Notes under the pieces: generated by a model | Seen by the model: the letters and a program-made list of their open reading frames with translations, nothing else | Databases searched by the model: none | What the model was told of the DNA's origin: nothing | Part shown: one piece after another, positions 1-8,400 of the stretch | How positions within the stretch are numbered: the stretch's first letter is position 1 | Layout of the letters: each line of letters starts with the position of its first letter | Origin: Phoronis ovalis | Taxonomy: Eukaryota > Phoronida > Phoronidae | Length of the DNA stretch: 10,424 nucleotides | Assembly: GCA_028565635.1 (NCBI GenBank) | Contig: JAOXYB010063835.1 | Coordinates: 1-10,424, forward strand | Direction of reading: 5' to 3' | Made by a program: the position numbers and the translations under genes

Positions 1-1699
1 CAATGATTCCCACAACACGAAAATAAAATATCCCTTGCACACCTGTAGGAAAATAAGTTTGCCCCCGCTCTATCTACGTACCTGAATAGTCTGATGATCC
101 CTATCCCTCTAAATACATAAACTAGTGCTTGTGTGTACATATTTATGTATACGGAATTCAGGATTGTGTGTTTCCCCAGCAATTCCCTGACAGACTAAAC
201 TGATGACGTTAGAAAAACCTGAGTAGCTGTCACAAACCCGTATTTAGTACCTTATCCGGTGTGAGCATAACTCGGAAACCTGCTAGAACTCTCCAGTTAT
301 ATTTACCATAGAATAAAATAATGCACCCCACACCTAACAATGGACTCAACCACAGGAATAAAAATAGTATTTGGGCCATTCAGGGTCATACATAACATGC
401 TGTTAGTATTTGCATGGAAATCTTCAGTATAGCTGTTATTGCTGACTGTTGGATTGTAATTAATTCATTTGGAAATCTGCATTTTAACTTTTAATTATAT
501 AACAAGGTATTTTTACCAGCAACCGACTCTCCCTAAAATATTTTGACGCGATTCCAGATTCCATATTTTACATACGGCCATTTATACGTGCCGAATTGGT
601 AGAATGTAAAAATATGATTTCTCACAAGATGCTGAACATTTAAGACAGGAAATTCACATTGCAAAACGCAAACAGCGCTGAGTGGCATTGATGGCAATCA
701 AGATAACTAGTCTAATACATAGTACAATGAAAATCGTATAATCCACCTGGTGAGAAAATAGTGTGGCTATATACAATTCTTTTATAACCTATTGCATTGG
801 GTATCTTTCAAATGTTTCTCTATTTTTCCCAAAAGCCACGCCTCGTAATGTTATTAATAGTCTCTAAAACAAAACGTCTGCAAAAAGGTACGATAATTAC
901 AGCAATGAAGGGATTACTAGGATCCCGAGGGGGCATTGTCAATCAAGTTACTGTCTAGTGTACCCCCAAGCTCAAATATTGTTACCAGCCTGCTCTCGAA
1001 TAAATCTCGCTCAAGTCTCCAGTCGTTTTGTTCAAGTGACTATGAATAACATTGAGGAGTGAAAGCTACCGTGGAATTTATGTGTATTTAATTTTGCTAT
1101 TGGCAGATATCATATTTACTGAAAAATAAAGTCATCATACTCAATGTTGAAGCAATCATTCAGGAAGCAATCTTATTCTCTTTCTTGGCACCAAAACACT
1201 TGTTATTTAAAACCTAAATTATAAACCCAAATATAATCGCCATTTCAGCATAAAAATTCACAATGTACTACAATATCACCACATAAAAAACCGCTTAGGA
1301 TATAAAGAGTTCAGACATCTAGGTTACGGCCTTGGAAAAACATGTTCAATGATTGTTTTAATAGTTCATACAACTTTAACATTATCACAAACTATCAGTG
1401 GAAATACAGCTATCCATTAATATAAAAAAATACTGTAATTGTCCTGTTTTATATGTAAGAAAAGGCTAGCAATACAACTTGGTAGGATGTAGTACTAGGG
1501 TTCCCAATTGTTAAACAAATATAGCATTAGTATGTATGTAAAAACATAAACCACTAGAAGTATCCAAACGTATATGATCAGCTTAATTCCATATTTTATC
1601 AAGTGACTTTCCTTGGTTCGTGTTTCTTTAGTTTCACCACAATTTATAATAAATGCAAAATGTAAGATGATTGTAGCCGGATTTTCTAGAAAGCCTTTG
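1..1699. other. DESI2 3' UTR and downstream non-coding DNA
   Basis: No frame with recognisable protein similarity, tRNA or mobile element was seen. The DESI2 3' UTR must start at 1699 and run leftward. No AATAAA signal exists on the minus strand here; a weaker ATTAAA lies at 1362-1357, so the cleavage site is uncertain. A GGGGG...CCCCC pair near 930-970 is too short and isolated to call. Confidence 0.6.
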
Positions 1700-1957
1700 T
1701 CAAATACTATTACTTCCTTTGTTGGAGCTACTTTTACTTCCTGTCCCTATGCTGGTGCTGTTTTTACTTCCTGTTCCTGTGCTATTTTTACTTCCTGTGC
1801 TTGAGCTTTGTTGGTTGGTTGTTGGGTGATTCATTGCAGCCTGCAGAGCCACTGGTGTTAACCATTCTTTAGGTAATGCTTTCTCTAAGAATGGTATACA
1901 TGTGCTTACATATGCAAGTCTATTTACCCAGCTAGGTAATTCTTTTCCACATAGTGT
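1700..1957 (-). CDS. DESI2: DESI2 last coding exon with repetitive C-terminal tail
   Basis: Acceptor CAG at 1960-1958; stop TGA at 1702-1700. The first 40 residues ([16 protein letters not shown] through [14 protein letters not shown]) match the conserved end of the DESI2 domain. The rest is low-complexity, with TGSK repeated three times and a fourth partial KGSN. The DNA carries matching direct repeats, so the tail probably grew by slippage. Confidence 0.92.
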   Translation of the reverse strand, partial: TLCGKELPSWVNRLAYVSTCIPFLEKALPKEWLTPVALQAAMNHPTTNQQSSSTGSKNSTGTGSKNSTSIGTGSKSSSNKGSNSI

Positions 1958-4900
1958 CTGAAATATACGTATAAGAGAATAAACATTTTAAAGAGTAAAG
2001 ACATGGAAAAGAAACCAGTAAAGGCACAGTTTTAACTGAAGTATTGTTTTGCCAGACAAACAGCTGTCAATTAACGTCTTTCTTCAAAAGTAAGTCGCCA
2101 TGGATTACTATCAAAACTTTCCTTAAATTTTTTATATCACACACTGTGGACTACCTGCGAACCCTATCCAAGAAATTATTTTTGTTTTTGCAAATGAATC
2201 CCACAAGTGCATGTAGAACTGCATGATTGTTTTAGTAACACCATCTAATGAACATAGTTCATTGTATAACTTACACCCTGTATTTTTTAAAAGTATGTGG
2301 ATACATTAAAAAAAAATCTTTAAATAAATTTGATAAGGTTGAATATATTCAAAAAACATTTATGCGTAAGAAAATTATTTTTTATAGCTGTATGCAAGAA
2401 AAGTTACCTCAACTAAGGCAGCTGTAAAATGATTGCAATTATTGTTGAGTAGATGATATTTATCACCCTGATACTTTCTTCCTAATTGGTCCACAAGTCT
2501 ACTTATTTCAGAAGCAGTAAAATCGGTCGTACTTATTGTAATTGATTCCCTAAAAAGTCAAAGAAATACTTTTGAAGATTGCATGTAAATAAAAGACAAA
2601 TGAAATACAAACAGCATATTTTTAAATCAGACCCAGTTTAACTGCATAAATGCACAGCCAGCATATCATAGTTTTGCACACAGTTAAGCAATAAAATGCT
2701 TGCTATGCATAGTTTATGAGGTAATTTCCTCCCTGTTATTATAACAGGAACTATAGGGAGGTCTTTAAAAAGGGCTTATTATTTATTAAAACATTCTCCC
2801 GAAAGCATAAATACTTGTTATCTTTTCGTGGCGAGACCACTTACTAGCATAAAAGAGTACTTCAGAAAAATAGATTTACTAACTTATACTTAAATTGTTC
2901 TCCTAAGTCCTCTGCATCTTTAGGCTGGATTTCAAATATTCCACTAAATGGAAATGGATGACCACCATATGCATACTCTGAAACAATCAGAAGTAAAGTC
3001 AGATTAAATGTCAGACAGCTTTAAAAAAATGGATAGACATTTGTCAGGACAATTAATTTGAAAAAAGCAAGATCATACTGTAACACTTTGATATGAAAGA
3101 TTGGCCACAAAATATTGGTGCAGCTGCTATTAGTAATTCATAGGTAAAAAGAAGTAAACACAAAATATAGACTTTTGCCATATATTGATGCCATTATGAT
3201 TTGCTGTAGATTTCATAACCCCACACAATATATGAATTTAATATAATCATCAGTACATCATATATACATATGTATTAACAGAATATAAATAAGGGAACGA
3301 AGTGCATGTAAATGCTCTAATACTCAGGTAGAGTTTTGGTTTCCATGCATAAAAGATTAAAAAATTTATCTGCAATTTTTGTAAATTGGGAGATTGAATT
3401 ATTACGAAACTGAAATTATCAATGGTAACAGGAGGTAAAATAAATATTTTCATAAAATAAAACATTGATTTCAATGTCTTTATCCTGTGAAGATAAGCTG
3501 TGTGACTTGGACTGGCAACATCCCTGTAAGTTAAATAATTTTAAAAGTAATAGAGCTATAAAAACAGTATGTAACATCCCGAAACGACATAAGAAACTGC
3601 TTGTGATACACGCAAATATACATACCCACACCATATACTTGTATGCCAGAATGATAAACACCTATACCAAGATTTGTAGTATACTCGTTGGTCCAATACT
3701 GGAAAAATAAGAGTTTCTTTTAATTTCTGAGTGGGCAAGGTATGGGTTTATATATATGTACACTTATACATTCCTGGTAACAAGATTTCACTGTGACAGC
3801 CAACAGCTTGCAATAATGTCATGAGCTTTTTTTTATATGAAAACTGATTTTGGCTGAAAAACTTCATTTGAGCAGAATCTACTAAGGAACAGTGCATTAT
3901 TTAGCTGTTCTCGCTCAAATATTTTCTAAAAGTTTTGATCTGCTTGATACAGGACTAGAGCTCTGGGGAAAAGTGTATAGAACTGATTGGAGTGTGTCAT
4001 TAGTATTTTTGATGAATACCTATTTGACGGATTTTGGTATGGAATGGGTACCTTTTATGGCGTCTGTGGCATGGGTATAATTTTTGAGACCTACTAACGT
4101 ACTGTAGTTAAGTATAGAATGGGTCTCGTATTCATAGAAAATAGTCTACTATCCTGTACGAACTGACAGTGGCCGTCATTTCAGGTATAGAATGGGATCT
4201 ATATTTGGACATTTTTGGTACAGAGTTTGTCCGAAAATTTTACCCTCAGTGGTATATCTCCATCTAAAATATATAAATGACTTCTCTTCGAGCTTCAGTT
4301 AAGACTACCGCTAATCCTGGTTCATGACGTTCTGCACTAGCTCCTGATAATCTGACTTACAAGTGGGCTGTGCGAACAGTCATGGAATCTTACATAGCCA
4401 ATTACAGTGAAAGTGCTCAAACTTCGAAATCTGTGTAATTCCTACCGAACGAGTTCATAAAATCATTGCCCAGATACTCTATCTTTATCCAACTTCTATT
4501 ACTCCCATCACCATTTGAAACTCCTGAATGCAGTTTTCACCATGCAGTAAGCGTGTTTTACCCTGGGCCTCACGCACCAACCAAGTTTTTTGGCGAGTAC
4601 CCCCAACCCCTCTGGGTGACAGCACAGGAGTTGCAGATGGTGATGGGAGTAGTGGAAACTGGTTGGATAATGAGAGAGTATCTGGACCATGATGTTATGA
4701 ACTTGTTCTGTAGGAATTACACAGATTTCGAAGTTTGAGCAATTTCGCTGTAATTGGCTATGTGAGTTCCCATGACTGTTCGCACAGCTCCCAAGACAGA
4801 TTATCAAGAGCTAGTGTAGAAAGTCATGAACCAGGATTACACTAACTATTATTAATTTTTAAATTAGTTTTAAATTTTTTAAAATAGTTCCAGCTAAACT

Positions 4901-4982
4901 TAGGTTTCGTGTCTCGAGAAGAGTAATGTAATTTAATACATACCATATCATATACATTTACAATAACTGGTTCTCCTGCCAT
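1700..4982 (-). CDS. DESI2: DESI2-like PPPDE-family cysteine isopeptidase, complete, five coding exons
   Basis: Joined minus-strand exons 4982-4944, 3698-3626, 2977-2884, 2549-2408 and 1957-1700 give a 201-residue protein with one open frame; vertebrate DESI2 is about 194. All four introns are GT-AG, in phases 0, 1, 2 and 0. The sequence shows the PPPDE fold: VNVYDM near residues 8-13, the catalytic His in YHSG (His29), the [17 protein letters not shown] block (38-54) and the catalytic Cys in NNNCNHF (Cys107), then [10 protein letters not shown] and LPKEWLTP. The family is a papain-like fold of cytosolic thiol hydrolases reported to remove SUMO or ubiquitin, and S-acyl groups, from proteins; the substrate here is unknown. 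The tail after about residue 160 is a low-complexity Ser/Thr/Gly/Lys/Asn stretch. Val37 replaces the Arg recalled before E(F/Y)AYGG in vertebrates. The start at 4982 has A at -3 and G at +4. The gene is divergent from PSMD8. DESI1 is excluded by the [15 protein letters not shown] block. Confidence 0.95.
1709..1798. repeat. In-frame direct repeats in the DESI2 tail
   Basis: TTTTACTTCCTGT recurs at 1732, 1762 and 1786 (spacing 30 and 24 bases), with a degenerate copy ATTACTTCCTTTG from 1709. The spacings are multiples of three, so the DESI2 reading frame is kept and each copy encodes TGSK or a close variant on the minus strand. Confidence 0.85.
1958..2407 (-). other. DESI2 intron 4
   Basis: GTAACT donor and CAG acceptor. 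AT-rich; no repeat, RNA gene or coding signal recognised. Confidence 0.85.
2408..2549 (-). CDS. DESI2: DESI2 coding exon 4 (catalytic cysteine)
   Basis: Acceptor TTTTTAG (2551-2550 is the AG); donor GTAACT at 2407-2402. The first G completes a Lys codon with exon 3. The exon encodes [10 protein letters not shown], an amphipathic helical stretch and then [17 protein letters not shown]. The Cys of NCNHF is residue 107, equivalent to the nucleophile of vertebrate DESI2. Confidence 0.93.
2728..2761. repeat. Short hairpin in DESI2 intron 3
   Basis: CCTGTTAT and ATAACAGG form an 8-bp perfect stem around one base (2732-2748), and an outer pair CCTCCCT/AGGGAGG (2728-2734 with 2755-2761) gives an alternative enclosing stem. 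No flanking repeats or known RNA family were recognised. Confidence 0.5.
2884..2977 (-). CDS. DESI2: DESI2 coding exon 3 ([15 protein letters not shown] block)
   Basis: The acceptor is CAG at 2980-2978. The exon encodes [16 protein letters not shown] and then a charged segment [14 protein letters not shown]. The donor that keeps the frame is GTTAGT at 2883-2878, somewhat weaker than consensus. A GTAAAT donor six bases further downstream also exists but would put exon 4 out of frame, so the earlier site was chosen. Confidence 0.92.
2978..3625 (-). other. DESI2 intron 2
   Basis: GTATGT donor and CAG acceptor. AT-rich. Short open frames overlapping it are incidental. Nothing else recognised. 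Confidence 0.85.
3626..3698 (-). CDS. DESI2: DESI2 coding exon 2 (catalytic histidine)
   Basis: The acceptor is a pyrimidine tract ending CCAG at 3702-3699 and the donor is GTATGT at 3625-3620. The exon encodes [18 protein letters not shown] followed by IQVYGV plus the first base of a Glu codon. The His of YHSG is the PPPDE catalytic histidine (residue 29). Exon 2 ends in phase 1 and joins the AG of exon 3 to make GAG (Glu38). Confidence 0.92.
3699..4943 (-). other. DESI2 intron 1
   Basis: The longest DESI2 intron. It contains the foldback element (4312-4839). Its part nearer exon 2 carries a short motif, GTATAGAATGGG, repeated at 4112 and 4185, with variants at 4037 and 3975. No coding signal. 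Confidence 0.85.
4312..4839. repeat. Large imperfect foldback palindrome in DESI2 intron 1
   Basis: The left arm 4312-4526 and right arm 4625-4839 (215 bases each) are reverse complements at roughly 85-90% by eye, with two small compensating gaps, around a 98-base spacer. A perfectly matched core of about 27 bases includes AAACTTCGAAATCTGTG. No clear target-site duplication or coding capacity is seen; open frames inside are by-products of the symmetry. It may be a foldback/MITE-type DNA transposon or an inverted duplication. When transcribed in the DESI2 pre-mRNA it would form a long double-stranded stem. Confidence 0.85.
4944..4982 (-). CDS. DESI2: DESI2 coding exon 1
   Basis: Encodes 13 residues, [13 protein letters not shown], matching the N-terminus of DESI2 up to the VYDM strand. 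It ends in phase 0 at a donor GTATGT (4943-4938). The 5' end of the transcript, upstream of 4982, is not defined by the sequence. Confidence 0.9.
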
Positions 4983-4987
4983 TTTCG
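4975..4987 (-). promoter_or_regulatory. YY1-like site over the DESI2 start codon
   Basis: On the minus strand CGAAAATGGCAGG contains AAAATGGC, the core of the YY1 consensus, centred on the DESI2 ATG. It departs from consensus after the C (A instead of G). It mirrors the site over the PSMD8 start. Confidence 0.4.
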
Positions 4988-5026
4988 ATGAACAATGGAA
5001 GATTTAATGCAACGGATTCGAGTTTG

Positions 5027-5050
5027 ACTTGTAGTTGTACTTGTAGTTGT
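5027..5050. repeat. 12-base tandem duplication in the shared promoter
   Basis: ACTTGTAGTTGT occurs twice head to tail with no mismatch. It lies about 45 bases upstream of the DESI2 start codon. It may be a simple slippage product. Confidence 0.7.
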
Positions 5051-5063
5051 AATTAGCCTATCT

Positions 5064-5348
5064 ATGAATCACTCGCATCCGATCATCCGCAAAATAGGCA
5101 GAAATAATAATTTATATTCACCATGTGCGACGGTAAATTCATATATTTACAATGTTACATACGTACGCCTATCTAATACCACTCATAATTACATACGAAA
5201 GTATAAGAAAGCAATCAGAAATACATTTAAATTTGGAAAAAAATCCCCCACTCGAGAAAAATCAGTCATCCAATTGTGTAAACGTCAGAGATTTTTCGAT
5301 GATGTATTACCCAGATCGAAAGGTCAAGGTCACCCGGTAGAATTCAAG
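5064..5348 (+). other. In-frame open extension upstream of the PSMD8 start
   Basis: The PSMD8 frame is open for 95 codons upstream, to an ATG at 5064. The translation is basic and polar (for example KYKKAIRNTFKFGKKSP) and shows no domain. The ATG at 5064 has a weak context (T at -3). Vertebrate PSMD8 is also annotated with an in-frame N-terminal extension of about 90 residues. This is more likely leader and promoter DNA without a stop by chance, but a longer isoform cannot be excluded. Confidence 0.3.
5321..5332 (+). promoter_or_regulatory. Nuclear-receptor type direct repeat (AGGTCA x2, no spacer)
   Basis: Two perfect AGGTCA half sites abut (DR0). The second, with its upstream bases, reads TCAAGGTCA, the extended half site typical of ERR and SF-1/FTZ-F1 class monomer-binding receptors. 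It ends 16 bases before the PSMD8 ATG, so it may lie in the promoter or the 5' leader. The match is exact; function is inferred. Confidence 0.45.
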
Positions 5349-5355
5349 ATGGCGC
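5345..5355 (+). promoter_or_regulatory. YY1-like site over the PSMD8 start codon
   Basis: CAAGATGGCGC fits the YY1 consensus AANATGGCG and contains the ATG itself. YY1 sites overlapping the start codon are a known feature of many housekeeping genes in animals. The match is good, but ATGGCG starts are also common for coding reasons. Confidence 0.5.
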
Positions 5356-5456
5356 ATTTGAGAGAAGTCGTGTCTTTGTATCAAAATCTTTCACAAGAAT
5401 GGAACAGAAAACCTCCCAATTTAGATAAATGCGGTGATCTTCTAACAAAATTAAAG
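5349..5456 (+). CDS. PSMD8: PSMD8 coding exon 1
   Basis: Encodes 36 residues from [16 protein letters not shown] to [18 protein letters not shown] aligns with the YEQLKGEWNRK start of the short vertebrate form. It ends in phase 0 at GTGAGG (5457-5462). Confidence 0.92.
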
Positions 5457-8400
5457 GTGAGGATCTGAATATGATACTCAATGCCTGTTCCGCATTGTAA
5501 GAATAGTTAACTTCGACAAAATGTTGTTCTATTTTGCTGAATCATTTGTCTGATTTGATTTTGAATACATGGTCGCGGATGAAGTTGTTACATGTTAAGG
5601 GACTTAAGTAAAATGAAATGAAGAAACAGATCAACCAGCAGAACATTTGTAGGTCAGTTCTACGATGTAATAGATGCACTTAAATTATAAATAAATAAAA
5701 ATAGAATTACCACGACTGTAGAGATGCTGTGTTGTGCCTTGTGAACCATCTTATAAAAAGACATTCAGATTGATAATCATAAAGCCTTTTTTTAAAGGAA
5801 GCACAACATGGTTATATACAAGGTCGTTCATGTTTAACTAATCTACTTGAGTTCTTCGGGGTAGTGTCTAAATATGTAGATGAAGGCTATCCAGTTGATG
5901 TAATCTATCTTGATTTTCTCAAAGCATTTGATAAAGTACCTCACTGTAGATTAATATCTAAGATTAAAATCAATGTTTGAAAGGTCACAAGACTAGCTGA
6001 TATTATTCAATGTAGATAAATGTAAAGACTAAAGTAATTCACTTTGGACATGGAAATCCTTATTTCCAGTAGAGTATCATCATGGGAGATGATGTATTAG
6101 AAGTTTCAACAGAATTACAGGATCTGGGCGTCATGGTTCACAAGTCTCTGAAACCAACAAGACAATGTGCTTTGGCAGCCGATAAAGCAAATAAGACACT
6201 CAAAATGATTAAACACATAGTATTACATTTAGGTCCCGAAGATAAGGATGTCATTATGAAGAACTTTATGTAAGTCACTAGTTAGACCTCATCTGGAATG
6301 TTGCATGCAGTTTTGTAGCCCATACTACAAGAAGGATAAAATATTACTAGAGGAAGTTCAGAGAAGAGCAACTAGCTTAGTATCTGGTATATCTGACTGG
6401 GACTACTACAGCAGGTTAAAGTAGCTAGGTCTCACAACACTGAAGCAAAGAAGAGTGTGTGGTAACCTGATTTGAACAGACCTTCAGAATTATGAAGGGA
6501 ATTGATGGTGTGGACTGCAGGATTTTTTTCATCTGTTACAATGTAAATAAATACACATGGCTACTCAATGAAACTATGAGATCAAGATTAGAACTCAGAA
6601 AGAATTATTTCACAGTGAGATCAATAAACGAATGGAAGAAGTCTGAAGATGCAACTGAAGCCAAATTTCAAAATGGCAGTTGATAGACATTTTAGAGAGA
6701 CAGCTGAAAAGCTTTCTATCCTTGCCACACTCTAGACATTTTAAGTTCTAAATATTAGATTATTGATAGAAAAATGAAGAGAAGATGTGGCGTATGAAGG
6801 TAAATCAAGACTAACTTTGGTATTGTTTATTTTGTAGATTGCTTTAACAGGATTGACTTTCTTACCAACACAAGAATCATCTGCAACTAAACAAGAGTTA
6901 CTTGTTGCTCGTAAGTTTGATTTTGTGATTATTTTCTATTTGTGCTTTCTGCACCAGCCATTCTTTTAAGTTCTAGTCTCGTATGTTATATACCTAATAA
7001 TAGGCCCAATGTCTTGACCTATTGGTCCTAACACTTGCTAGTCCAAATCTATCGTCTTTAAATTAAACAATAACTCACCAATACAATGAAAACATTCACA
7101 CAGTAATTCACACCGATAGTCTTAGTTTGTTGTTGTAAAGTAAAGCGAGTGCAAATCTAAGCTTGTAAACAAGCCAGAGGGTAAAAAAAACAGTAAAAGA
7201 AAGTGACTTCCACGGGAGACGACATTACGGTTGCTTCATATTTATGCTGAGTTAAAATTCTGCAGATGTTGCAATACAAGGAAGATTTATACTTTTTTTA
7301 CTTAGTAATAACAAACTAAAACCATCGGAACATTGCTGTGTGAAAATGTTCATTGTTCTTGTGAATTTCGAAAGGTAATAGATTTTGAATAGGAAAGTGT
7401 TTAACAGGAACAACACATCAGCTGAGATGTAGGACCTATTACTAGGGTTAGTGTGTTTGTAGGTTGTCAGCTAATAGAAGAAGCTATTGAAGATAATAGA
7501 ATTTTCTTTAGCCAATAAAATGTAATTGATTGCAATTTCCCAAGTTTATACTATATATGTAATTCGTACTCTCTCACCCAGCCATCTAAGTTCATATATT
7601 ATCCTCTTGATATTTTGTCTATTTTAATTCATGTTTGATAACTCCAGTACCCATTAGGAACTGCTGCACTTGCATTCAAAAAATCCTAACAACACATTTT
7701 CTCTGCGAAATCTCTTTCCATCATGACTATCCTTTACACATGTCCAAAATAGCTCTTGTGTGGTATTATTTTCTGTGTAAATATATAAAATGGTTGATGA
7801 CTACATTTATAGCAAATTGTAACAGGAACCTTAAAAATGTTTGTTCATTGACTACTTTGCACTTGGTTTGTTAATGAGAAATGAAGTGTGGACTTGAGAC
7901 TAGAATTCTCTAGGGTTTTCAGTCCATTTAAATTATGCGGCTATATTATACTAAAATTGCTGAAAGTAGGCAGCACATTTGAAATGGAGGATTTTGTTGT
8001 CTGTTGCCTTCATAATTGATTAGATTTCTCATTATTTTTTTTTTTGTTTCAGGTGATATCTTAGAGATTGGTGCCCAGTATGCAATAGCAAAACAGGATA
8101 TTCCGACATTTGAACGATATCTAGCACAACTGAAGTGTTATTATCTTGACTACAAGTAAGTATGACACAGGTGCATAGTATTCTTTCATTAATTACTCAC
8201 TGTGTTTGACTTTTTGTTTTTTTTTATCGTAAAATAGCAAAGAAAAAATGTTATGTTTATTGTTCGCTGAAACAAAAATAAGTAATACTGGTACCAATTG
8301 AAATGTAACTAGCATTCCACGTTGGTATAATGCAAACATTCTTTTTTACTGCTATCTAGATGCTAAAAAGTAACTAGAAGCTGTATTAGCACAGTGCATG

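Larger units (their letters stand above)
4983..5348. promoter_or_regulatory. Shared divergent promoter between DESI2 and PSMD8
   Basis: Only 366 bases separate the two start codons, which point away from each other, so both core promoters and both 5' leaders must lie here unless there are upstream non-coding exons. There is no convincing TATA box at a sensible distance from either start and no CpG-rich block. It contains two 12-base tandem copies (5027-5050), a CGTCA half site resembling a CRE near 5283-5287, and the AGGTCA direct repeat at 5321-5332. Transcription start sites cannot be placed from sequence alone. Confidence 0.75.

Noticed and set aside
190-235. CTGATGA followed by GAAA and a flanking GACAG/CTGTC pair, resembling a hammerhead ribozyme core
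   Set aside because: The bases between CTGATGA and GAAA (CGTTA) cannot form helix II, and no proper cleavage-site helix follows.
1613-1804. Plus-strand 63-codon frame with repeated FTSC
   Set aside because: It is the antisense reading of the repetitive DESI2 tail exon.
3250-3738. Overlapping open frames of 60-81 codons on both strands
   Set aside because: They are shadows around DESI2 exon 2 and its introns; only the spliced 3626-3698 segment has protein similarity.
4466-4807. Open frames of 90 (plus) and 99 (minus) codons
   Set aside because: They lie in the arms and spacer of the palindrome and show no domain or similarity; the symmetry explains both.
7790-7900. TTGATGA box as a possible C/D snoRNA in PSMD8 intron 2
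   Set aside because: No CTGA D box at suitable distance and no terminal stem.
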